A DNA stretch of 64,000 bases from contig NZ_CP144683.1 in assembly GCF_036687315.1 (NCBI RefSeq), positions 2,736,001 to 2,800,000 on the forward strand, in the 5' to 3' direction. Source of the DNA: Sphingopyxis sp. TUF1 (GTDB lineage: Bacteria; Pseudomonadota; Alphaproteobacteria; Sphingomonadales; Sphingomonadaceae). Positions 55,171-64,000 of the stretch are shown here, piece by piece; position 1 is the stretch's first letter, and every line of letters starts with the position of its first letter. The position numbers and the translations under genes were made by a program. The notes under the pieces are model-generated. The model was not told the origin of the DNA and ran no database searches. It was given only the letters and a program-made list of their open reading frames with translations.

Positions 55171-57341
55171 CGACGGCCGGACAATCGCTGCGCGCAGACA
55201 ACGATGCCGACACCGCATCCACGCCGCCGGCCTTCGGTCCCGAACGCTTCTTCAATCGCGAATTGTCGTGGCTCGCCTTCAACCGGCGGGTGATGGAGGA
55301 AGCGCGCAATCCCGCGCATCCGCTGCTCGAACGCCTGCGCTTCCTGTCGATTTCGGGCAGCAACCTCGACGAATTTTTCATGGTCCGCGTCGCGGGGCTG
55401 AAGGGGCAGCAGCTGCAGGGGATCGACGATCCGTCCGCCGACGGCCGCTCGCCGGGACAGCAGCTTGCCGAGATCGAGGCCGAAGTGAACCGCCTCGTCG
55501 ATCAGCAGCAGAGCGAATGGCAACGGCTCAATCGCCAGCTCGCCGAACAGGGGATCGTCGTTCACGGCACCGGGTCGGACAAGGAGGCGCTGCGCACGAG
55601 CCTTCGCCAGTTTTTCATCGACCAGATTTTCCCGATCCTGACGCCGCAGGTGCTCGATCCGGCGCATCCCTTTCCCTTCATCCCCAACCGCGGTCTCGGC
55701 GTCATTTTCGACCTTCAGCGCCGGTCCAGCGGCGAAACGGTCCGCGAACTGGTGATGATCCCCGCTTCGCTGCCGCGCTTCGTGCCGGTGCCGGGGGAAA
55801 GCAGCGGTTTCGTGCCGATCGAATATCTGATCGAGCTGTTCGGCGACCTGTTGTTCCCCGGTTTCGTGATCCGTTCATTGGGCGTCTTTCGCATCATCCG
55901 CGACAGCGACATCGAACTGGAGGAAGAGGCCGAGGATCTCGTCCGCCTGTTCCGCACCGCGATCCGCCGCCGCCGCCGTGGCCGCGTGATCTTGATGGAG
56001 ATCGAGGCGGACATGCCGGCTGAAATCGCCGCGGTGCTCAATGCCGATATTCAGGGGCACGAGGCGATCGTCGCCAAGATCGGCGGCTTCATCGGGCTTG
56101 CGGCGCTCTCCGCGCTCGTCGATGTCGATCGCCCCGACCTTAAATTCCCCGCCTATTCGCCGCGCTTTCCCGAACGCATCCGCGAACATGGCGGCGACTG
56201 TTTCGCGGCGATTCGGTCGAAGGACATCGTCGTTCACCACCCCTATGAAAGCTTCGACGTCGTCGTTTCCTTCCTGCGGCAGGCGGCGGCCGATCCCGAT
56301 GTCGTCGCGATCAAGCAGACGCTCTACCGCGCGGGCAACCAGTCGCCGGTGATTCGCGCGCTGATCGAGGCGGCGGAGGCGGGCAAGTCGGTGACCGCGG
56401 TCGTCGAACTCAAGGCGCGTTTCGACGAGGAGCAGAATCTCCTCTGGGCGAACCAGCTCGAACGCGCTGGGGTGCAGGTCGTTTACGGCTTCATCGAATG
56501 GAAAACCCACGCCAAGATTTCGATGGTCGTGCGCCGCGAAGGGCAGGGGTATCGCACCTATTGCCACTTCGGCACCGGCAACTACCATCCGGTGACCGCG
56601 CGCATCTACACCGATTTGAGCTTCTTCACCGCCGATCCGCGCGCGGGGCGCGACGCGGCGCAGCTGTTCAACTACATCACCGGATATGTCGAACCCGAAC
56701 GGCTCGAACTCATCACCATGTCGCCGCTCAACATGCGCCAGCATCTCAGCGAGCTGATTGACACCGAAATCGCGGCGGCAAGGGCAGGTCGTCCGTCGGG
56801 GGTGTGGGCCAAGATGAACAGCATCGTCGATCCCGACATCATCGACAAGCTGTATGAGGCGAGCGCCGCCGGCGTGCCGATCGAACTGATCGTGCGCGGC
56901 ATCTGCTGCCTGCGTCCCGGCGTCCCCGGCCTGTCCGACACGATCCGCGTCAAATCGGTCGTCGGTCGCTTTTTGGAACACAGCCGCGTGTGGGCCTTTG
57001 CCAATGGCGCGCCGCTGCCCAGCCGCGCCGCGCGGCTTTACATAAGCAGCGCCGACTGGATGCCGCGCAATTTCGACCGCCGCGTCGAATATATGATCCC
57101 GATCGAAAATCCGACCGTTCACGACCAGATTCTCGACCAGGTGCTCGTCGCGAACCTGATCGACAATGAACAAAGCTGGATATTGCAGCCCGATGGCACA
57201 TCGCGGCGGGTGACGCCGGGCGACAAGCCTTTTAACCTGCATCATTATTTCATGAACAACCCCTCGCTGTCGGGCCGCGGCACGGCGCTTCATCAGCGTC
57301 AGGATGTCCCGACGCTCGCCTATGGCCTTCGCGAAGATTGA
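55167..57341 (+). CDS. ppk: Polyphosphate kinase 1
   Basis: Ppk1 makes polyphosphate from ATP. The 724-residue product has the N-domain RFFNRELSWLAFNRRVMEEA, VRVAGLKGQQLQGIDD, the head domain, and the two PLD-like catalytic domains: AIKQTLYRAGNQSPVIRALI, ELKARFDEEQNLLWANQLE, and KTHAKISMVVRREGQGYRTY with the phosphorylated histidine, then CHFGTGNYHP and a second histidine in SRVWAF/SADWMPRNFDRRVE region. Length is typical. Starts overlap on both sides (ATGA with hdaA, TTGA with ppx). Confidence 0.96.
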   Translation: MTTAGQSLRADNDADTASTPPAFGPERFFNRELSWLAFNRRVMEEARNPAHPLLERLRFLSISGSNLDEFFMVRVAGLKGQQLQGIDDPSADGRSPGQQLAEIEAEVNRLVDQQQSEWQRLNRQLAEQGIVVHGTGSDKEALRTSLRQFFIDQIFPILTPQVLDPAHPFPFIPNRGLGVIFDLQRRSSGETVRELVMIPASLPRFVPVPGESSGFVPIEYLIELFGDLLFPGFVIRSLGVFRIIRDSDIELEEEAEDLVRLFRTAIRRRRRGRVILMEIEADMPAEIAAVLNADIQGHEAIVAKIGGFIGLAALSALVDVDRPDLKFPAYSPRFPERIREHGGDCFAAIRSKDIVVHHPYESFDVVVSFLRQAAADPDVVAIKQTLYRAGNQSPVIRALIEAAEAGKSVTAVVELKARFDEEQNLLWANQLERAGVQVVYGFIEWKTHAKISMVVRREGQGYRTYCHFGTGNYHPVTARIYTDLSFFTADPRAGRDAAQLFNYITGYVEPERLELITMSPLNMRQHLSELIDTEIAAARAGRPSGVWAKMNSIVDPDIIDKLYEASAAGVPIELIVRGICCLRPGVPGLSDTIRVKSVVGRFLEHSRVWAFANGAPLPSRAARLYISSADWMPRNFDRRVEYMIPIENPTVHDQILDQVLVANLIDNEQSWILQPDGTSRRVTPGDKPFNLHHYFMNNPSLSGRGTALHQRQDVPTLAYGLRED

Positions 57342-58837
57342 GACCGGACCGCTTGGCTCTGCTGCGCACCTCGAAACCGGCGGTCCATCGCTCGGCAGTC
57401 ATCGACATCGGTTCCAACTCGGTCCGCCTTGTCGTTTATGAAGGACCGGCGCGCGCGCCGGCGGTGATCTTCAACGAAAAGGTCGCGGCGGGGCTCGGCC
57501 GCGGGCTGGCCATCGACGGCCGCATCGCCGACGCCGACGCCGAACGGGGGCTCACCGCGCTCCGCCGTTACGCGTTGCTCGCGCGCCATATGGAAGTGAA
57601 GGAGCTGGTTTGCGTCGCCACCGCCGCGGTGCGCGATGCGGCGAACGGCCCCGACTTCATCGCCGCCGCGGCCGAAGCCGGGCTCAAAATACGCCTGCTT
57701 TCGGGTGAGGAAGAGGCGCAAGCGGCGGGCTATGGCGTGCTGTCCGCCATCCCCGACGCGCGCGGTATCGCCGTCGACCTGGGCGGTGGCAGTCTCGAAC
57801 TCGCCGAGGTCGCAAATGGCGAGGTCGGCCGCCGCGCCTCCTTTCCGCTGGGCGTGTTGCGACTGCCGGCGCTGCGGCGGGCGGGGCAGCAACCGTTCGA
57901 GCGCGCGGTGCGCAAGATGCTGCGCGATGCGGGCTGGCCGGGGGGCATGGCCGGCCTGCCGCTCTATCTCGTCGGCGGTTCGTGGCGCGCGCTGGCGCGC
58001 CTCGACCTCGAACTGACCAACGATCCGCTCGCGGTGCTCGACCAGCATAGCTTCCCGCGCGCGGCGCTCCGCCGCCTCGTCCGCGCGACCAAGCGGCTGA
58101 GCTTCGAGGACCTGCGCGCGATTCCCGGCATGGCGTCGAACCGCGCCGCGACCTTGCCCGATGCCGCGGCGCTGCTCGCGGCGCTCGCCAGCATCATCGA
58201 CGTTCCCGAAATGACCGTTTCGTCCTCGGGACTGCGCGAGGGGTTGCTCTATCAGGCGCTCGACGCATCGACGCGCGCGCAGGATCCGCTGATCGTCGCA
58301 GCGGAGTTCGAGGGGCGCCGCCTTGCGCGCTTCGCGCCGCACGGCCGCGCGATCACCGAATGGATCGCGCCGCTCTTTGCCGACGAAGCGCCCGCCGACA
58401 GCCGCGTGCGCCTTGCCGCCAGCCTGCTCAGCGATGTCGCCTGGTCTGCCAACCCCGATTTCCGCGCCGAACGCGGCACCGAAATCGGCCTGCACGGCAA
58501 CTGGCGCGGCATCGACATTCCGGGGCGCATCCTGCTGGCGCGCGCGTTGCACGCCGGGTTTGGCGGCGCCGACGCCGATTTTCCCGCAATGGGCGCGCTG
58601 GTCAGCGCCGACCGGCTGGCGCGTGCGCGGCAATGGGGTCTGGCGATCCGGCTCGCGCAGCGGCTGACCGGCGGGATCGAGGCGCCGCTCAAAGCGAGCG
58701 GCATCGCGCTGGTCGATGGAAAATTGCAGCTCAGCCTCGATCGCGGCTGGCATCATCTGGCGGGCGAATCGGTCGAACGCCGCCTGCGCGCACTCGCACA
58801 GGCGCTGGGCGCGAAGCCCGAACTGATGCTGCTGTAG
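57338..58837 (+). CDS. ppx: Exopolyphosphatase / Ppx-GppA phosphatase
   Basis: The 499-residue enzyme has the actin-like phosphate motifs SAVIDIGSNSVRLVVYEG and GIAVDLGGGSLELAEV, and the catalytic glutamate region CVATAAVRDAANGPDF. The C-terminal HD-like part (about 310-499) is as in Ppx. It removes terminal phosphate from polyphosphate or acts on pppGpp. The start is a TTG at 57338 that overlaps the ppk stop; a TTG at 57353 is an alternative. With ppk it forms a polyphosphate make-and-break pair. Confidence 0.92.
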   Translation: MRPDRLALLRTSKPAVHRSAVIDIGSNSVRLVVYEGPARAPAVIFNEKVAAGLGRGLAIDGRIADADAERGLTALRRYALLARHMEVKELVCVATAAVRDAANGPDFIAAAAEAGLKIRLLSGEEEAQAAGYGVLSAIPDARGIAVDLGGGSLELAEVANGEVGRRASFPLGVLRLPALRRAGQQPFERAVRKMLRDAGWPGGMAGLPLYLVGGSWRALARLDLELTNDPLAVLDQHSFPRAALRRLVRATKRLSFEDLRAIPGMASNRAATLPDAAALLAALASIIDVPEMTVSSSGLREGLLYQALDASTRAQDPLIVAAEFEGRRLARFAPHGRAITEWIAPLFADEAPADSRVRLAASLLSDVAWSANPDFRAERGTEIGLHGNWRGIDIPGRILLARALHAGFGGADADFPAMGALVSADRLARARQWGLAIRLAQRLTGGIEAPLKASGIALVDGKLQLSLDRGWHHLAGESVERRLRALAQALGAKPELMLL

Positions 58838-58844
58838 AAGAGCC

Positions 58845-58935
58845 CGTCGCCCCCGCGCAGGCGGGGGCCGCTGGCGGTTTATGCTTTCGGTGCTTGGTGA
58901 GGCTGCTGGCGGCCCCCGCCTGCGCGGGGGCGACG
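58845..58935. repeat. Intergenic palindromic repeat, family C copy 4
   Basis: Arms CGTCGCCCCCGCGCAGGCGG and CCGCCTGCGCGGGGGCGACG, inverted and about 45 bp apart. It lies between the convergent ppx and rnd genes. Confidence 0.92.
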
Positions 58936-58952
58936 TTTATATCGTTACCGGC

Positions 58953-60137
58953 TTATTCTTCGACCGTCGCCGCGTCGATCTCGCTCATCACCAGCTTACC
59001 GTTCTTGACGGCAAAACCCATGCGTCCTTCGACCAGGTCGACCGCGGCGTGGCCGAACACTTCGTAACGCCAGCCTTCCATCATCGATATGCCGGTGCGC
59101 GCCCCGGCGGCAAGCGCCTCCAGCTCGTCGCTGCGTGCGATCAGCCGCGCCGCGACGTTGAGCTCGCGCGCGCGGATTTTCAGGAGCAGTTTGAGCAGGT
59201 CGGCGACCAGCGCGCCTTCCTTGCCCAGCCCCGGACCGCGCGGCGCCCGGTCGGGCATGTCGTCCTTGCCCAGCGGCTTGGCGTGCGTCAGCGCGTCCAT
59301 CAGGCGGGCGCCGATGTCATTGCTTTTCCACGTCGCCGACAGCCCGCGGACGCGGCCCAGCCCCTCCTGATCCTTCGGCGGGTGCGCGGCAAGATCGGCC
59401 AGCGTTTCGTCCTTGACGATGCGGCCGCGCGGCAAATTCTTGTTGCGTGCCTCGCGTTCGCGCCACGCCGCGAGCGCGCGCAGGCGGCCAAGTACCTCGG
59501 GCTTGCGCGACGGAATTTTGATCCGCTGCCACGCATTTTCGGGATCGACGCTGTAATTGGCCGGATCGGCCAGCTTTTCCATTTCCTCGTCCAGCCAATG
59601 GCCGCGGCCGGTCTTGATCAGCTTGTCGAGCATCATCGGGAAAATCTTGGCCAGATGCGTGACGTCGCCGATCGCATAATCGATCTGCCGCGTGTCGAGC
59701 GGGCGGCGGCTCCAGTCGGTGAAGCGCGCGCCCTTGTCGAGTTGAAGCCCTAGCCACGCTTCGACGAGGTTCGAATAGCCGACCTGTTCGGCCTGGCCGA
59801 GCGCCATCTGACCAATCTGCGTGTCGAAAATCGGGTGCGGCGTCTTGCCGGTCAGGTTGAAGATGATTTCGACATCCTGCCCGCCGGCGTGAAAGACCTT
59901 AAGCATATCCTCATTGCCGACGAGCAGGTCGAGCAGGGGTTGAAGGTCGATCCCCTGCGCCATCGGATCGATCGCCGCCGCATGGTTACGGTCGGCAATC
60001 TGGATCAGACAAAGCTCCGGCCAAAAGGTGTTTTCGCGCATGAATTCGGTATCGACGGCGATGAAATCGCTGCCTTTGACAAGGTCGCAGAATTCGATGA
60101 GCGCGGCATTGGTATCGATCAACGGATGGACTTGCAT
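58953..60137 (-). CDS. rnd: Ribonuclease D
   Basis: RNase D is a 3'-5' exoribonuclease that trims tRNA ends. The 394-residue product has the DEDD motifs: AVDTEFMRENTFWPEL, LKVFHAGGQDVEIIFNL and TRQIDYAIGDVTHL. An HRDC domain lies at about 205-285 (VLGRLRALAAWREREARNKN). Length matches the alphaproteobacterial form. Confidence 0.94.
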   Translation of the reverse strand: MQVHPLIDTNAALIEFCDLVKGSDFIAVDTEFMRENTFWPELCLIQIADRNHAAAIDPMAQGIDLQPLLDLLVGNEDMLKVFHAGGQDVEIIFNLTGKTPHPIFDTQIGQMALGQAEQVGYSNLVEAWLGLQLDKGARFTDWSRRPLDTRQIDYAIGDVTHLAKIFPMMLDKLIKTGRGHWLDEEMEKLADPANYSVDPENAWQRIKIPSRKPEVLGRLRALAAWREREARNKNLPRGRIVKDETLADLAAHPPKDQEGLGRVRGLSATWKSNDIGARLMDALTHAKPLGKDDMPDRAPRGPGLGKEGALVADLLKLLLKIRARELNVAARLIARSDELEALAAGARTGISMMEGWRYEVFGHAAVDLVEGRMGFAVKNGKLVMSEIDAATVEE

Positions 60138-60256
60138 AGCGCGCCTATACAGCTAGTTGAAAAGAACGGGCAGGAAAAATTGCGGGGCGCCCGGCCGCCG
60201 CTCTTCGGACCGCAAAGCCGAAGCGCCGGCGGGGGAAAGACGAGGGGGATTGGGGC

Positions 60257-60586
60257 ATGATATGGCTCGGTTGGGCGCTGGCCGCGCTTGTTCTTCTGCT
60301 GCTTTTCGGACAATATCTCGCCGGTCAGGCGGATGTGTTCGTGTCGATCGCCAACCCCAGGCCGCTCGACGAAGAAATGGTGGTGGTGACGCTGAAAGGC
60401 TGGGGGTTCGCAGCGCAGGCCGCAGAGCCGTTCGTGACCCCCGAATCCGACCATGGCCTGTGTGATGTTCGTGTCTTTGCGACGCGGCGCCAGACGCTCG
60501 TGTCGATCGCCAGCTTCGGTTTCCTGCGCCCGGTCACTGTCGCGTGGCGCGCCCATGCCGGGATTCAGCCGTTGGGGGATGCGTGA
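60257..60586 (+). CDS. Small membrane-anchored protein of unknown function
   Basis: The 109-residue product has one N-terminal membrane segment (WLGWALAALVLLLLFGQYLAG-like: LGWALAALVLLLLFGQY) and a small soluble part with DEEMVVVTLKGWGFAAQA and CDVRVFATRRQTLVSIASFG. I do not recognise a family. Its stop overlaps the start of the FAD-linked oxidase (TGATG), so the two are probably made together. GGGGGATTGGGGC precedes the ATG. Confidence 0.6.
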   Translation: MIWLGWALAALVLLLLFGQYLAGQADVFVSIANPRPLDEEMVVVTLKGWGFAAQAAEPFVTPESDHGLCDVRVFATRRQTLVSIASFGFLRPVTVAWRAHAGIQPLGDA

Positions 60587-62097
60587 TGCCCATCGTCCAG
60601 ATCGGTACCGAGGGCAGCTGGCGCAACTATCACGGCACCGGCACTTGTCAGGCGGCGACGCGCTTTGCGCTGCGATCGGGCGATGCGGCGCGCGGGCGCG
60701 ACGAACTTGCGGCAGCGGCGCGCGCGGTTCAGGACTGGCTTGCAGCCGCTGAAGCGGCGGGGCGGCGCGTGCGGCCGCTGGGCGCTGGCTGGTCGCCGTC
60801 GAACATCAATATCGCCTCGCAAAGCTGGCTGCTGCATACGCGGCGCTTCAACCGCTGTTTCCGCATCAACGCCGATGATGTTCGCCACGGTGTCGATGCC
60901 GGCGCGCTGATGCTCGTCGAGGCGGGGGCGCTTGTCGACGAAGTGTCCGACAAGCTCGAGGCGCAGGGCCGTTCGCTATGGACGAGCGGTGCGGGCAATG
61001 GCCAGACCTTCGCGGGCGCCTGTGCGACCGGCACGCATGGCTCGATGGTGGCGCACGGGGGCATCCAGGATCATATCCGCGCGGTGCAGATCGTCACGCC
61101 CGCGGGCGTCCACTGGATCGAACCGAAGGCGGGCGCGATGAGCGACGCCTTCATCGCCGCTACCGGGTCGCAGCCGCTGCGCGACGACGATCTTTTCGCA
61201 GCCGCACAGATGCCGGTCGGCGCGCTGGGCATCGTCACCGCGCTCGTCGTCGATAGCGTGCCCCGGTTCCTCGTCCGGCCGATCCAGAATCTCCGCAAGG
61301 TCGACCGCGCCGCGCTCGATTGGCTCGCGGCGGGCGATTTCCGCCGCTTCTCGGCCGCCTATGCGCTCGACCGCGATCCCGATTTTGTCCAGATGATCGT
61401 CAATCCCTACAAGCCGTTCAAACGCCCCGCGATGCTCCGTTTCCTCTACCGCGAACCGTGGCGCGACGATTATCCGCGCGCGACGCCGGGGCAGCTTGGC
61501 GCGGGGTATGATGCGCTCACGCTCCTCGGCCGCCTGCTCAATGACTATCCCTGGGCGCGCGGCGCGCTGCTGCAATTTGCGATGAAGCTCGGCTATGCCT
61601 CGGGCCCCGACGTCACCGATGCGCCCGTCTATGGCAGCTGGGGGGAGGGGCTCGACACGCACCGTCCGCTCGCCGACCTGTTCAACGCGTCGGTCACCAT
61701 CGACCGCGCCGACCTCGTGCGCGCGTTCGAGCTGATCTGCGCCGTCTATGCGCGCCACGGCGGGTCTACCGTCGTCACGCTGCGCTTCATGCAGCGCGCC
61801 CAGGGTCTGCTGGCGCCCGCGCGCTTTGCGCATAATGCGGTGATCGACTTCGACGGGCCGCGCAGCCCGCGCACCGCCAATGCCTACGCGCGCGTCGTCG
61901 AGCGGCTCGATGCCGAGGGGATCGCCTTCACGCGCCACTGGGCGAAAAGCTGCAACCTCGGCGCGGCGCGCGTCGCCGCCGATTATGGCGAGGATTTCCG
62001 CCGCTGGTGCAGCGCGCGCGACCGGCTGCTTCCCGATCCCGCGCACCGCGCGCTGTTCCGCAGCGAGGTGCTCGACGGGTTGGGGCTCACCTGCTGA
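60586..62097 (+). CDS. FAD-linked oxidase, D-arabinono-1,4-lactone oxidase/aldonolactone type
   Basis: The 503-residue protein has a PCMH-type FAD-binding domain: VRPLGAGWSPSNINIASQSW, DAGALMLVEAGALVDEVSDK and LWTSGAGNGQTFAGACATGTHGSMV, where the TGTHGS histidine region contacts FAD. The C-terminal half ends in FRRWCSARDRLLPDPAHRALF-like sequence (DRLLPDPAHRALF), typical of aldonolactone/sugar oxidases. The substrate is unknown. The ATG at 60586 overlaps the small membrane protein gene. Confidence 0.82.
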   Translation: MPIVQIGTEGSWRNYHGTGTCQAATRFALRSGDAARGRDELAAAARAVQDWLAAAEAAGRRVRPLGAGWSPSNINIASQSWLLHTRRFNRCFRINADDVRHGVDAGALMLVEAGALVDEVSDKLEAQGRSLWTSGAGNGQTFAGACATGTHGSMVAHGGIQDHIRAVQIVTPAGVHWIEPKAGAMSDAFIAATGSQPLRDDDLFAAAQMPVGALGIVTALVVDSVPRFLVRPIQNLRKVDRAALDWLAAGDFRRFSAAYALDRDPDFVQMIVNPYKPFKRPAMLRFLYREPWRDDYPRATPGQLGAGYDALTLLGRLLNDYPWARGALLQFAMKLGYASGPDVTDAPVYGSWGEGLDTHRPLADLFNASVTIDRADLVRAFELICAVYARHGGSTVVTLRFMQRAQGLLAPARFAHNAVIDFDGPRSPRTANAYARVVERLDAEGIAFTRHWAKSCNLGAARVAADYGEDFRRWCSARDRLLPDPAHRALFRSEVLDGLGLTC

Positions 62098-62194
62098 TCG
62101 GGACAAGCCTTGACAAATCCGGCCCGGCCCTGCCTTAGGCGCGGCCATAAATCACTTTAAACGTGACGTCCCCAAATCTTCGAAAGACCATGAA

Positions 62195-63976
62195 ATGCAC
62201 GCCTATCGCACCCATCATTGCGGCCAGCTTCGCGCCGAGCATGTCGGCCAGACTGTGCGCCTCTCGGGCTGGGTGCACCGCAAGCGCGACCATGGTGGGC
62301 TGCTGTTCGTCGACCTGCGCGACCATTATGGCCTGACGCAGATCGTCGCCGACAGCAGCGATTCTGCCTTTGCGACGCTCGACGGCCTGCGCGCCGAAAG
62401 CGTCGTGACGGTGACCGGCGACGTCGTCGCGCGTTCGGCCGAAACGGTAAACGCCAACCTGCCGACCGGCGCGATCGAAGTGCGCGCGCGCGAGGTCGCG
62501 GTGCAGTCGGCCGCGGCCGAACTGCCGATGCCGGTCGCGGGCGAACAGGAGTATCCCGAGGACATCCGCCTCAAATATCGCTTCCTCGATCTGCGCCGCG
62601 ATCGGCTCCATGCGAACATCATGCTGCGCTCGAACGTGATCGCCAGCCTGCGCCGCCGCATGGTCGAACAGGGCTTCACCGAATATCAGACGCCGATCCT
62701 CACCGCCTCGTCGCCCGAGGGCGCGCGCGACTATCTGGTGCCGAGCCGCGTCCACCCCGGCAAATTCTATGCGCTGCCGCAGGCACCGCAGATGTTCAAG
62801 CAGCTTCTGATGGTCGCGGGCTTCGACCGCTATTTCCAGATCGCGCCCTGCTTCCGCGACGAAGACGCGCGCGCCGACCGCAGCCCGGGCGAATTTTACC
62901 AGCTCGATTTCGAAATGAGCTTTGTCACGCAGGACGATGTGTTCAACGCGATCGAGCCCGTGCTCGCGGGCGTGTTCGAGGAGTTTGCGAACGGCAAGTC
63001 GGTGACGCCCGCCGGTTCCTTCCCGCGCATCCCGTATCGCGAATCGATGCTGAAATACGGCAATGACAAGCCCGACCTGCGCAACCCGCTGATCATCACC
63101 GACGTGTCGTCGCACTTCACCGGCTCGGGCTTCGGCCGCTTCGCTGACATCGTTGCGGCGGGTGACGTCGTGCGCGCGATCCCCGCGCCGGCGACCGCGG
63201 AAAAGAGCCGCAAATTCTTCGACGACATGAACAGCTGGGCGCAGGGCGAAGGGTTCGCGGGCCTCGGCTATGCGACGCGCAAGGGCGGCGAATGGGGCGG
63301 CCCGATCGCCAAGAACCACGGGCCCGACAAGATGGACGCGCTCGCCGCCGAGCTGGGTCTCGGCCCTGACGACGGACTGTTCTTTGCCGCGGGCAAGGAA
63401 GCGCAGGCTGCCAAGCTCGCGGGCCTCGCGCGCACGCGCGTCGCCGAGCAGCTCGACCTTATCGACCCGAACAAGTTCGAAATGTGCTGGATCGTCGATT
63501 TCCCGATGTTCGAACTCGACGAGGAAACGGGCAAGATCGACTTCAGCCACAACCCCTTCTCGATGCCGCAGGGCGAACTCGAGGCGCTCGAGACCAAAGA
63601 CCCGCTCGACATTCTCGCCTGGCAATATGACATCGTCTGCAACGGCGTCGAACTGTCGTCGGGCGCGATCCGTAACCATCGCCCCGACATCATGTACAAG
63701 GCGTTCGAGATTGCCGGCTACAGCCAGGCCGAGGTCGATGCCAATTTCGCGGGCATGATCAACGCCTTCAAATATGGCGCGCCGCCGCACGGCGGGTCGG
63801 CGCCGGGCGTCGACCGCATCGTCATGCTGCTCGCCGACGAGCCGAACATCCGCGAAGTCGTCGTCTTCCCGATGAACCAGAAGGCCGAAGACCTGATGAT
63901 GGGCGCCCCGGCGCCGGTCAGCGACAAGCAGCTGAAGGAACTCGGAATCCGGATCATGGATTCCGCAGGCCGTTGA
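62195..63976 (+). CDS. aspS: Aspartyl-tRNA synthetase (bacterial type)
   Basis: The 593-residue class II enzyme charges tRNA-Asp. It has the N-terminal OB anticodon-binding domain ([20 protein letters not shown]), class II motif 1 ([20 protein letters not shown]), motif 2 ([20 protein letters not shown]), the bacterial GAD insertion (about 300-420), and motif 3 ([22 protein letters not shown], read in part). The length indicates the bacterial form. In alphaproteobacteria this enzyme is often non-discriminating and also charges tRNA-Asn when asnS is absent; that cannot be settled here. Confidence 0.97.
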   Translation: MHAYRTHHCGQLRAEHVGQTVRLSGWVHRKRDHGGLLFVDLRDHYGLTQIVADSSDSAFATLDGLRAESVVTVTGDVVARSAETVNANLPTGAIEVRAREVAVQSAAAELPMPVAGEQEYPEDIRLKYRFLDLRRDRLHANIMLRSNVIASLRRRMVEQGFTEYQTPILTASSPEGARDYLVPSRVHPGKFYALPQAPQMFKQLLMVAGFDRYFQIAPCFRDEDARADRSPGEFYQLDFEMSFVTQDDVFNAIEPVLAGVFEEFANGKSVTPAGSFPRIPYRESMLKYGNDKPDLRNPLIITDVSSHFTGSGFGRFADIVAAGDVVRAIPAPATAEKSRKFFDDMNSWAQGEGFAGLGYATRKGGEWGGPIAKNHGPDKMDALAAELGLGPDDGLFFAAGKEAQAAKLAGLARTRVAEQLDLIDPNKFEMCWIVDFPMFELDEETGKIDFSHNPFSMPQGELEALETKDPLDILAWQYDIVCNGVELSSGAIRNHRPDIMYKAFEIAGYSQAEVDANFAGMINAFKYGAPPHGGSAPGVDRIVMLLADEPNIREVVVFPMNQKAEDLMMGAPAPVSDKQLKELGIRIMDSAGR

Positions 63977-64000
63977 TGATACGCGCGCGGAGTAGGATTT

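Overview
The window looks like chromosomal DNA of a sphingomonad (Alphaproteobacteria, Sphingomonadaceae), most likely Sphingopyxis or a close relative. The evidence is high GC, frequent GTG/TTG starts with 4-bp ATGA/GTGA overlaps, glycine decarboxylase split into gcvPA/gcvPB, a PurN-MmcQ fusion, and protein character throughout. This genus call is inference from protein and gene-order resemblance, not from a search. I see no prophage, integrase, transposase, CRISPR array or rRNA.

Layout. 0-7.2 kb: the end of the division cluster (ftsQ partial, ftsA, ftsZ), then a TPR-SPOR envelope protein, a dGTPase-like HD hydrolase and an NAD(P)-binding protein. 7.28-12.8 kb: a tandem glycine riboswitch followed by the glycine cleavage operon gcvT-gcvH-(glycosyltransferase-like)-gcvPA-gcvPB. 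12.9-20.9 kb: ABA4-like membrane protein, DUF938 methyltransferase, acyl-CoA synthetase, ABC-F ATPase (uup type), SIMPL protein, 2OG-Fe(II) oxygenase, tRNA-His, leucine dehydrogenase, DUF454 protein. 20.9-23.5 kb: a TonB-dependent receptor. 23.8-28.8 kb: cytochrome c maturation genes ccmC-D-E-F-G-H-I (ccmA/ccmB absent here). 28.9-32.2 kb: Kup K+ transporter, then an unknown protein overlapping an AHH-type nuclease gene.

32.4-45.9 kb is an accessory-looking metabolic island: nitronate monooxygenase, a lone leuD-like gene, two MarR regulators, an FMN reductase, an acyl-CoA ligase, a tight operon (alpha/beta hydrolase, APH-fold kinase, divergent enolase, 2-hydroxyacid dehydrogenase), an alpha/beta-fold protein without its serine nucleophile, a MetE-C-like protein and a second acyl-CoA ligase. 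Four near-identical 16-bp AT-rich palindromes (34119, 34836, 36117, 44254) sit in its promoters and probably form one MarR-type regulon. This is my best candidate for an undescribed system; its substrate is unknown.

45.9-64 kb is housekeeping: lptD, pepA, holC, ndk, purN-mmcQ fusion, purM, a DUF2066 protein, an Hda-like ATPase, ppk, ppx, rnd, a small membrane protein, an FAD-linked oxidase and aspS.

At least twelve intergenic inverted repeats of several sequence families are scattered between genes, several inside operons. They are the main non-coding structure of the window.
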